Source: Bacteroidota bacterium (GTDB lineage Bacteria > Bacteroidota > Bacteroidia > Cytophagales > Cyclobacteriaceae). Taken from it: 19,172 nucleotides of DNA. The stretch spans positions 1 through 19,172 of the forward strand of contig JAEZEH010000148.1 of NCBI GenBank assembly GCA_023417785.1, in the 5' to 3' direction. The notes below the pieces were generated by a model that saw only the letters and a list, made by a program, of their open reading frames with translations, made no database searches and was not told where the DNA came from. Positions 8,166-14,511 of the stretch are shown here, one piece after another; within the stretch, counting starts at the first letter, position 1; each line of letters opens with the position of its first letter. Both the position numbers and the translations under genes were made by a program.

Positions 8166-11100
8166 ATGAATCTCGCGAGAGTTTTACTGGTTTTCGCCGC
8201 TCTTTTTTGCATCATGACCTGCACTCTTCCTTGCGCAGGCCAAATTACGTTCGAACGTGAAATAAATGCGGCCAATGCCTATGAAGTCATCCGTGATCAG
8301 GAGGGAACTTACTATATGCTGACGGTATCCGGGGGGACCTATTCTTATTTCGGAATCGCCAAAATGGATCAACTCGGAAGGCAATCTGGACAAACGTTGA
8401 TACGGGATTTTGACATTACATCGTACAGTAATCGGTTTTATGATTTCTGCCTCACGGCTTCCGGGATCGCCGCGGTGGGTGCTGAAAACTCCAGCAATCT
8501 GGTTCTCTTCACCTGCACAACTGATCTTGAGGATCGCCAAATCAAACTAATACTCAATCATCCGATCTCAGAGGCAAAATTTACGCTTCTCGCAGACAAC
8601 GGTTATGCTGTGCTCGCAAATTTTCAGTCCTCCCAGGATAATTGGGATCTTAAACTACTACGACTGGATGCCAATGGAAATGTGCTGTGGTCTGAAATTT
8701 TCGCGGAGGCCAATACGCTCTCGCCTGTGGATGTCTATGAAGCTTCAAACGGCGAGTTGATCCTCGTGGCCAATCACTATAGCGAAGGGTTAATCATCCG
8801 CACTTCTTCTGATGGCGCGTTAATATCTAAAAAGATCTTCAATGGGGCCGATCAGCTGGTGATCATTGATTCAGATTTCAAAGGTGACGAGCTTTACCTG
8901 CTCGGATCGGCAGCCAACACAAGTTGTGAATTTCTTCACATCGATAAAAATGACGAAGTTGCCGATAGGGATGTGCTGTTCACCGCCGACTTCGTGTCCC
9001 ACGACAGCCGATTTTCGTTAAACGATGAGGGAGACCTTGCGTTGGTTACAGTGGCGTGGCCAAGCAAAGGATTTAATCTGATGTTGTTCAATGCATCAAG
9101 ACAAATTAAAAACACCGTTCTCTTTGAGCGTGGAAGCGCGGCTGAAGTTTTCACACAAGCGAAAAGCATTGTTTCTGCCCCCGATGGTTTTTTTATCACC
9201 GCGAAGGCAACGGATGCGCTTGCTATCAAGACGGACCTCTCCGGTGGCACTGGTCCACCGCCTCCCTTTCAGGAAATCGAGGATCCGGGAATTCCCTATA
9301 CTTATAGTACCCATCACTACACATGGGTTGACCTGGAAAACGATGGAAAAAAAGAGCTGATCGTCGCTGCTGGATCAGTGAAAATGTTTTCTTTCGACGA
9401 TGCTAGCGGAAAGTTTTCTGAGATCACCGTTCCATTGCCGGGTGATCTCACCGACACTCGTGGGTTTAGCGTTTGCGATTTTAACAACGACGGGGCAAAT
9501 GACCTGTATGCCATCCGTTATTCTCCCGGAGTGAACGGTGGCTATTATTCAAAGCCAAACATTCTTTTTAAGAATAATGGGAATGGAACCTTTACGGCAA
9601 TCACTGATCGAAATATCAATGATTCTGGCTCATCAACGATGCAAAGTATCTGGGTGGATATCAACAAGGATGGCTATCAGGATCTTTTTACCGTGAATAT
9701 CGATCGGGACAGAGCATATCTGAACAATGGCAATGAGACATTTACCGAATTTTCGTCCAGTAATTTTGAAGAAAAGATAGATTGGATCTACAGTACCCAT
9801 TATGCATTCACCGATATAAATGAAGATGGGTTTACGGATTACATCGCGAGCCAGAACCTCCAGATCGATGTCATGCTGAACATCGAAGGAAAACGCTTTG
9901 AAAAACACGGGCTGCTCGAGTACTTCGATTTTTCTGGTTCGTTCAACATGCCAAGCGGGATTTATGCTTTTGCTTCAGGTCAGTTTGGTGGAAAGAAATG
10001 CGCCATCCTCATGGACGGACGGGGTAGCTATTTTGAACATGACGGTACCCTCTTCAGGCAAAAGGCTATGCCTGCGGGGCTGGAGTCCCGCAACAATCCT
10101 ACAAAGGGTTTGTTTATCGATTTCGATAATGATGGAGATCTGGATACTTATTTGAATGGGAGCAATACGTACGATATTCGAACGGATGTCTTCAACCGGA
10201 ATGACAATGAAACGGGCTTTACGTACTATCGTGGTTTCTTCCACGATCAGTTCAGCAGTTTCACGTTCACCGATGTGGATAGGAATGGCGCGCCTGATTT
10301 GATCGGAGAAAACAGGATGCTAAAGAACAAATCATCTAATAACTGGCTGACGGTGCGATTAAAAGGGCACGCTTCTCCATCGATGGGTGACGGCGCCGTC
10401 GTGTCTGTCAAAGCGAATGGCAAATGGGCTTCTCTGCGTACGAGCACACACGCTGGCCACAACGGAAGAATAGAATATGAATCGAGTTTTGGCCTGAACA
10501 AGGCAGAGACAGCAGACTCAGTAAAAATCCAATGGCCATCGGGTTGTGTGTCAATTCGCACAAATGTAACGTCCAATGAAATCCTGGTTATCGAAGAAAA
10601 CTGTTCCGGAGTGCCACCGGAATTTGCGTTTCCACCTAAAATCTGCACTGGAGAATCGCTCAACGGATCATTTACTTCTTCTGGGAAAAAATTCCTTTGG
10701 TTTACAGATCTGTCATCCTCAGCAATAGCGGAAACAGGCTCGGAAGTTCAAATCGATACCTTAACGCGGCCCGTTACTTTGTTCGTCGCCAATGGCGACT
10801 CCAGCCTGCTTTCAAGGAGAGTTCCTGTCCATTTCAATGTTGTTTCGCCGCCAGAATTCGTGATCACTTCGGAACAGTCAGGAAACAACCTCGAATTTTC
10901 GATCGTGACGGATGACGCAATCGACTCTTTTGAATGGACAATCGATGACCAGTTTGTATCTGATTTTCAATCCTTTACTTACCCTTTTGAAACGCGCGGA
11001 ATAATCACGGCCTGCGGCAAAGGAACTTTCAAGGGATGCACAACAACAAAGTGTACTGAACTTATTATCACCTCTCTGGATGCAAGCCCCTCTGGCTACA

Positions 11101-11318
11101 AGGCGTATCCGAACCCTTTCGATCACCGTTTTGTGCTGGAAAATGAGGGAGGGACAAGCTCTACGGTTGAAATTTTCAATACAACAGGAAGCCTGGTTTC
11201 CATTCTAAATTCTATGCATGGAACGTTGATTGAAGTGAATATGGATGGTCATCCTGCGGGCGTGTATTTTGTTCGGGTGAACGGCCGGATCTTTTTTAAG
11301 ATCATAAAAGTAAAATAA
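8166..11318 (+). CDS. T9SS-sorted FG-GAP/VCBS and ASPIC-UnbV (CRTAC1-type) protein
   Basis: This 1050-residue protein is predicted to be exported. A Sec signal peptide covers residues 1-26, ending CAGQ. Residues ~27-365 look like a beta-propeller of delta-60/WD40-like type. From about 380 to 720 there are FG-GAP/VCBS calcium-loop repeats: VDLENDGKKELI, CDFNNDGANDLY, VDINKDGYQDLF, TDINEDGFTDYI, IDFDNDGDLDTY and TDVDRNGAPDLI. Residues ~725-805 form an ASPIC/UnbV domain (NWLTVRLKG, GDGAVVSVKANG, SSFGLNKAETADSVKIQWPSG), as in CRTAC1-like proteins. Ig-like sequence follows, and then a T9SS type A sorting domain with AYPNPF near 980 and GVYFVRVNGRIF. The Asp-rich loops suggest Ca2+-stabilised integrin-like blades and a binding or adhesion role, which is inferred. 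A Pro-rich linker (GGTGPPPPFQ) near 360 joins the two propeller regions. The ATG at 8166 is the only start that preserves the signal peptide well. Confidence 0.94.
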   Translation: MNLARVLLVFAALFCIMTCTLPCAGQITFEREINAANAYEVIRDQEGTYYMLTVSGGTYSYFGIAKMDQLGRQSGQTLIRDFDITSYSNRFYDFCLTASGIAAVGAENSSNLVLFTCTTDLEDRQIKLILNHPISEAKFTLLADNGYAVLANFQSSQDNWDLKLLRLDANGNVLWSEIFAEANTLSPVDVYEASNGELILVANHYSEGLIIRTSSDGALISKKIFNGADQLVIIDSDFKGDELYLLGSAANTSCEFLHIDKNDEVADRDVLFTADFVSHDSRFSLNDEGDLALVTVAWPSKGFNLMLFNASRQIKNTVLFERGSAAEVFTQAKSIVSAPDGFFITAKATDALAIKTDLSGGTGPPPPFQEIEDPGIPYTYSTHHYTWVDLENDGKKELIVAAGSVKMFSFDDASGKFSEITVPLPGDLTDTRGFSVCDFNNDGANDLYAIRYSPGVNGGYYSKPNILFKNNGNGTFTAITDRNINDSGSSTMQSIWVDINKDGYQDLFTVNIDRDRAYLNNGNETFTEFSSSNFEEKIDWIYSTHYAFTDINEDGFTDYIASQNLQIDVMLNIEGKRFEKHGLLEYFDFSGSFNMPSGIYAFASGQFGGKKCAILMDGRGSYFEHDGTLFRQKAMPAGLESRNNPTKGLFIDFDNDGDLDTYLNGSNTYDIRTDVFNRNDNETGFTYYRGFFHDQFSSFTFTDVDRNGAPDLIGENRMLKNKSSNNWLTVRLKGHASPSMGDGAVVSVKANGKWASLRTSTHAGHNGRIEYESSFGLNKAETADSVKIQWPSGCVSIRTNVTSNEILVIEENCSGVPPEFAFPPKICTGESLNGSFTSSGKKFLWFTDLSSSAIAETGSEVQIDTLTRPVTLFVANGDSSLLSRRVPVHFNVVSPPEFVITSEQSGNNLEFSIVTDDAIDSFEWTIDDQFVSDFQSFTYPFETRGIITACGKGTFKGCTTTKCTELIITSLDASPSGYKAYPNPFDHRFVLENEGGTSSTVEIFNTTGSLVSILNSMHGTLIEVNMDGHPAGVYFVRVNGRIFFKIIKVK

Positions 11319-11368
11319 AGACTCCACGACTATCAATTCATCATCCATGGAATGGATCTACTGAAACC

Positions 11369-11830
11369 TTAAACACTATTCACCTCCTGAAACCCCTTCT
11401 TCTTCTTCTTCTGCTGCTCTTCCTTGAGCCTATTCCGATCTTTCCGAAGCTTTAAGGTTCTAAACAACATTAGTGATGCCAACGGCCACCATACCCAGAA
11501 CGAAAGACTCCCATCTACTCCTGGCATAGTTGTATCGAAGGGAAATGCTAAAACGATGAGTACAAATAGTGGCACGGCCGTAAGCCACCGCTTTATTGCC
11601 AGCGATCTTGCACTTTTCGCCATAGCCAGTACGATCGCGTTCAGAAGAAGAACGAGTACGATTGGGCCAAGGAAGACCGCGAAGTACATTGATATTGCAT
11701 TGACGTCGCCAGCTTCAATTATTGAGGCGGTAATCCAAATCGTAAGGAAGGAAAGAATGAACGATGTTATCATTGCGTTACGAGTCTTCATTTGGCAATA
11801 GGTTTTTGCGATAAACAGGTCTTCCTTCAT
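11369..11830 (-). CDS. Small membrane protein of unknown function
   Basis: The protein has 153 residues and I do not recognise a family. Hydrophobic segments lie at about residues 20-38 (MITSFILSFLTIWITASII), 47-70 (SMYFAVFLGPIVLVLLLNAIVLAMA), 81-98 (WLTAVPLFVLIVLAFPF) and 108-125 (SLSFWVWWPLASLMLF), so about four membrane helices are expected. The C-terminus is strongly basic with a run of lysines (EEQQKKKKKG) and is probably cytoplasmic. The start is uncertain. The ATG at 11830 overlaps the stop of the preceding decayed frame as ATGA, a sign of old translational coupling. The ATG at 11791 (MKTRNAMITSF) would also give a sensible membrane protein. The gene converges on the FG-GAP gene with 50 bases between them. 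Confidence 0.7.
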   Translation of the reverse strand: MKEDLFIAKTYCQMKTRNAMITSFILSFLTIWITASIIEAGDVNAISMYFAVFLGPIVLVLLLNAIVLAMAKSARSLAIKRWLTAVPLFVLIVLAFPFDTTMPGVDGSLSFWVWWPLASLMLFRTLKLRKDRNRLKEEQQKKKKKGFQEVNSV

Positions 11831-11877
11831 CTATCAATTCCGATTTCCTCAAATCTTTCCCAAGGCAACTTGTCCTT

Positions 11878-12138
11878 CTATTTTTTTGGTGACTCAACCA
11901 GTTTGCCATCCTTCCATTTCCATTTGTAACGCACCCCGACAGCTACGTCGACTTTCGCAGGGTTCATCATGAACATAGCTCACTTCGGTGACGGTGTTTA
12001 GGTCATTGTAGACAACATATAGATTTTGATTGATGCGTCTGACCGTAGGCCCAAATCGTTTCAGCTAAAAAATCTGAAGCAACCTGTCACGCCACCAAAC
12101 CCGAAACTATCTCCACCTATACCCGGCCCATCGGCAAT
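11878..12138 (-). pseudogene. Frameshifted remnant of an unknown gene
   Basis: On the minus strand, protein-like text passes between frames. First comes IADGPGIGGDSFGFGGV, which ends in a stop. Then RFGPTVRRINQNLYVVYNDL runs on into NTVTEVSYVHDE, followed after another shift by KVDVAVGVRYKWKWKDGKLV ending ESPKK and a TAG at 11878-11880. Beyond that stop, the same frame reads KDKLPWERFEEIGIDR, whose stop overlaps the ATG of the membrane-protein gene. The pieces look like one small gene that lost its frame at least twice. The family is not recognised. It lies immediately downstream of the response regulator gene on the same strand, so it may once have been co-transcribed with it. Sequencing error is an alternative explanation for the shifts. 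Confidence 0.45.
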
Positions 12139-12141
12139 CAA

Positions 12142-12783
12142 TCAGGTGATCAATCCCCTCTTAATGGCTGCCTTGACGAGACTAGCGGTATTCTTTGCAC
12201 CCAGTTTCTGGCTAAGATTCGACCGGTGTGTTTCGATCGTTCGAAGACTGAGAAAAAGTTTATCAGCGATTTCCTGATTCGTATACTCTTCGGCAATTAA
12301 TTTTAGTACCTCCTTTTCCCGTTTGGTCAGTGGAATCTCGAACATCGATCTGCGTTGACCGGTGACACTTTCCCGAATAATTAATTTCTGTATCGTCTCC
12401 TCAATGTACTCGTTCCCGCTGTACACAGACTTAACGGCTTCCACAAGGGTTTGCCGGCTCGCATTTTTGAGGACGTACCCGACTGCACCTTTGCGTAAGA
12501 TCTGTTTCACGTAACTGGTGTCATCAAAACTGCTGAACGCGATGACTTTGACGTCGCGTCTGATTTTGAGAATCTGTCCACACAAATCGAGGCCATCCAA
12601 TTCGGGCATATGGATATCCAGCAGAACGATGTCTACCTGTGCATTTTCCATGAAGTTCAGGAAATCCTGCGGCTTCGTTGTCGTAAAAACGACCTCAAGT
12701 TCCGGATAACCGGAAAGCATCGTTGAGAGACCATCAATGACGACCTGGTGGTCATCAACAACAGCCAGGGTGATTTTGCTCAT
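12142..12783 (-). CDS. NarL/FixJ-family DNA-binding response regulator
   Basis: The protein has 213 residues from the ATG at 12783. The receiver domain spans about 4-120: acidic pair in VVDDH (D10, D11), phosphoacceptor aspartate in VLLDIHMPELDG (D56), switch serine in IAFSS (S84), and conserved lysine in GYVLK (K106). A LuxR-type helix-turn-helix covers about 150-211: LTKREKEVLKLIAEEYTNQE, then the recognition helix in LSLRTIETHRSNLSQKLG. A phosphorylated protein of this type binds promoter DNA as a dimer. A GTG six bases upstream (12789) is also possible, but the AAAAGG eight bases before the ATG favours 12783. The gene is divergent from the lipoprotein gene. The histidine kinase at 14512 has the matching HisKA_3 type and is its probable partner. 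A candidate promoter sits at 12806-12813. Confidence 0.95.
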   Translation of the reverse strand: MSKITLAVVDDHQVVIDGLSTMLSGYPELEVVFTTTKPQDFLNFMENAQVDIVLLDIHMPELDGLDLCGQILKIRRDVKVIAFSSFDDTSYVKQILRKGAVGYVLKNASRQTLVEAVKSVYSGNEYIEETIQKLIIRESVTGQRRSMFEIPLTKREKEVLKLIAEEYTNQEIADKLFLSLRTIETHRSNLSQKLGAKNTASLVKAAIKRGLIT

Positions 12784-12805
12784 TGGCACCTTTTCAAATT
12801 CCCGT

Positions 12806-12813
12806 CAAATCTA
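12806..12813 (-). promoter_or_regulatory. Candidate -7 element of the response regulator gene
   Basis: On the minus strand this reads TAGATTTG, matching TAnnTTTG, 22 bases before the ATG at 12783. The short leader would include the AAAAGG before the start. No -33 box with the exact consensus is visible. Confidence 0.42.
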
Positions 12814-12816
12814 CGG

Positions 12817-12887
12817 GTTACTACTGAGTTTTGTAACTGGTAACTTTCACGGATGACTTGCCCCTGAGGTTTCGGTAGCTTTGTAAC
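12817..12887. promoter_or_regulatory. Cluster of GTTAC/GTAAC half-sites between divergent genes
   Basis: Four copies of the pentamer GTTAC or its complement GTAAC lie at 12817-12821, 12833-12837, 12840-12844 and 12883-12887. The first and second form an inverted pair. The second and third form the direct repeat GTAACTGGTAAC. Two copies are preceded by T-runs as (T)TTTGTAAC. The position between the regulator gene and the lipoprotein gene suits an operator, possibly for the regulator itself. No binding data support this. Confidence 0.3.
12876..12883 (+). promoter_or_regulatory. Candidate -7 element of the lipoprotein gene
   Basis: TAGCTTTG matches TAnnTTTG. A TTG at 12858-12860 lies upstream, but the 15-base gap is shorter than usual. 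Transcription would start near 12890, leaving a leader of about 95 bases to the ATG at 12985. Confidence 0.35.
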
Positions 12888-12984
12888 ATCAAATTCCTAA
12901 ACCGGCCAAATTCCCTGGCAATCGAGCTTGTATAACGCAACAAGCGCACCAAACATGTTAAACATTAACCAATTATATAGTTCT

Positions 12985-14433
12985 ATGAGAATGTTGAAAA
13001 TTCCCTTTTGGGCCACCGTTTTTTTGGGTGTTATCCTTGTATCGTGTGGTGAGGATGACGACGCAAAACCAAACGTAAAGATTGTCGCAAATGCGGGGCC
13101 GGACAGAAAAATCCAACCCGGTGCAACGCTTACGCTGGACGGATCTGAATCCAAATCAGACCGCGGAACCCTTACCTACCAATGGAATGTTGTCGAAAAA
13201 CCGGCGAACAGTAATCCGGTGATTACGACCACATCCGATCCAGATCCGGATTTCACAACGGACCTTGTTGGGGTTTATAAAATTGAACTTACGGTATCCA
13301 ACGAATTTGGTTCTGCAAAAGACGAAACGCTAATTACCGTTGAGTACGCTCCGGTAGTGCTAACGAGCATCACAAATCGCACTGTTCTGGAAGACCGAAT
13401 CAGTGATCCGGACATCGCTGATTATGTCGCTAACGGGGACATGTTCATCGACGCTGAATTGATCCTTAAACCCGGGGTCGTCATTGCCTTCGAACAGGAT
13501 GCCTCCATATTTGTCAATGAAGGTGGTTCCATCGCTGCAAAAGGCGACGAGAACCGGAAAATTACTTTACGGGGAAAAGCGAACGCTGGCGGCTACTGGC
13601 GAGGTATCCTGGTGTACTCCAACAGCAACGCCAACGAGTTTGAATACGCCGAAATACGTAATGCCGGCAGCGATGTAATGGTATCGGGAATATCTGCTGC
13701 AGTCACCGTCGCCGATGGTGCGAGAGTGGCCATACGCAATAGTAGAATTTCCGGAAGTGGCGGATATGGAATCCATTTTATGGAAGGTTCGAACATCAGA
13801 GCGTTTAGTACTAACATTTTAAGCCACAACCAGGAAGCGCCGGTACTGCTGATGCCGGCGCACGTAGCAAAACTCGATGCTGCATCATCGTTCTCTGTGG
13901 GAAATGGAACAAACGCAATTGAAGTGATTGCCGCGGCGCTCGAAGGAAACTCGACCGTAACCTGGCCTGCGTTCGACGACCAGACTCCGTATCGGTTTAC
14001 CGGAACCGTGGTCCTTCAGACAGGCCTGAAGCTGACTCCTGGCGTGACCATTGAAGTCGGGGCCAACCAATACATTGAGATCGGTGCCGGTTACCTTCAT
14101 GCGGAAGGCACATCCGAAAAGAAAATTACGATCACGGGTGTTGACAAATCCCAAAGTTCATGGCTTGGCCTGATCTATTACTCCAGAAATCAATCCAACG
14201 TGCTGAATAACGTCGAGGTAAGCTACGCGGGCAGCGACGAAATTATCAGTGGCGCCAGATCGGCGATCACCCTGAGCCATGAAGCGAGTCTTGTTGTCGT
14301 AAACTCTACGATCAGCCACAGTGGCGGATACGGGATCTATGTTAACGGAAGTCAGTCAATGCTTAACGATGACGCCGAAGACGTGAATACCTTTACTTCG
14401 AATGTACTCGATCCAGTATTTTATCAACCGTAA
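12985..14433 (+). CDS. Surface-type lipoprotein with PKD domain and duplicated beta-helix
   Basis: From the ATG at 12985 the protein has 482 residues. The signal peptide ends in the lipobox LVSC (Cys21), followed by GEDDD, an acidic stretch like the Bacteroidota lipoprotein export signal, so surface exposure is likely. A PKD-type domain covers about 33-120 (ANAGPDRKIQPG through GVYKIELTVSNEFGS). The rest is right-handed beta-helix-like and contains a duplication. Each half has an LKPGV/LTPGV strand, an EGGSIAAKG/AGYLHAEGT turn, a GGYWRGILVYS/SSWLGLIYYS segment, an NAGSD/YAGSD turn and an SGGYGI motif. No catalytic residues were identified, so binding is more likely than cleavage. The frame is open from 12928, but only the 12985 start (or the nearby 12991) places the signal peptide at the N-terminus. 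The gene sits between the divergent regulator gene and the kinase gene, which suggests a functional tie. Confidence 0.9.
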   Translation: MRMLKIPFWATVFLGVILVSCGEDDDAKPNVKIVANAGPDRKIQPGATLTLDGSESKSDRGTLTYQWNVVEKPANSNPVITTTSDPDPDFTTDLVGVYKIELTVSNEFGSAKDETLITVEYAPVVLTSITNRTVLEDRISDPDIADYVANGDMFIDAELILKPGVVIAFEQDASIFVNEGGSIAAKGDENRKITLRGKANAGGYWRGILVYSNSNANEFEYAEIRNAGSDVMVSGISAAVTVADGARVAIRNSRISGSGGYGIHFMEGSNIRAFSTNILSHNQEAPVLLMPAHVAKLDAASSFSVGNGTNAIEVIAAALEGNSTVTWPAFDDQTPYRFTGTVVLQTGLKLTPGVTIEVGANQYIEIGAGYLHAEGTSEKKITITGVDKSQSSWLGLIYYSRNQSNVLNNVEVSYAGSDEIISGARSAITLSHEASLVVVNSTISHSGGYGIYVNGSQSMLNDDAEDVNTFTSNVLDPVFYQP

Positions 14434-14440
14434 AAGTTAG

Positions 14441-14448
14441 TACTTTTG
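14441..14448 (+). promoter_or_regulatory. Candidate -7 element ahead of the histidine kinase gene
   Basis: TACTTTTG matches TAnnTTTG, 71 bases before the kinase ATG. If used, transcription would begin near 14455 and the hairpin at 14458-14489 would sit at the very 5' end of the message. No clear -33 box is present. Confidence 0.3.
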
Positions 14449-14457
14449 TGGGTTTTG

Positions 14458-14489
14458 TAATGGAGTGCTCGCCGAAGAGCGCTCCATTA
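14458..14489 (+). terminator. Strong hairpin between lipoprotein and kinase genes
   Basis: TAATGGAGTGCTC (14458-14470) pairs with GAGCGCTCCATTA (14477-14489) around the loop GCCGAA. The 13-bp stem has one G-T pair. It begins 24 bases after the lipoprotein stop. Only a weak T-run (CCGTTT) follows, so it may be a partial terminator, an mRNA 3'-end stabiliser or a leader hairpin of the kinase message. Confidence 0.6.
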
Positions 14490-14511
14490 CCGTTTCAGGA
14501 TCTGTATCACC

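Noticed and set aside
11343..11357. ATCCAT-GGA-ATGGAT hairpin between convergent genes, considered as a shared terminator.
   Set aside because: The stem is only 6 bp with a 3-base loop and no T-run on either strand.
12928..12984. N-terminal extension of the lipoprotein to 501 residues.
   Set aside because: The lipoprotein signal peptide and lipobox cysteine would be too far from the N-terminus. The ATG at 12985 is the better start.
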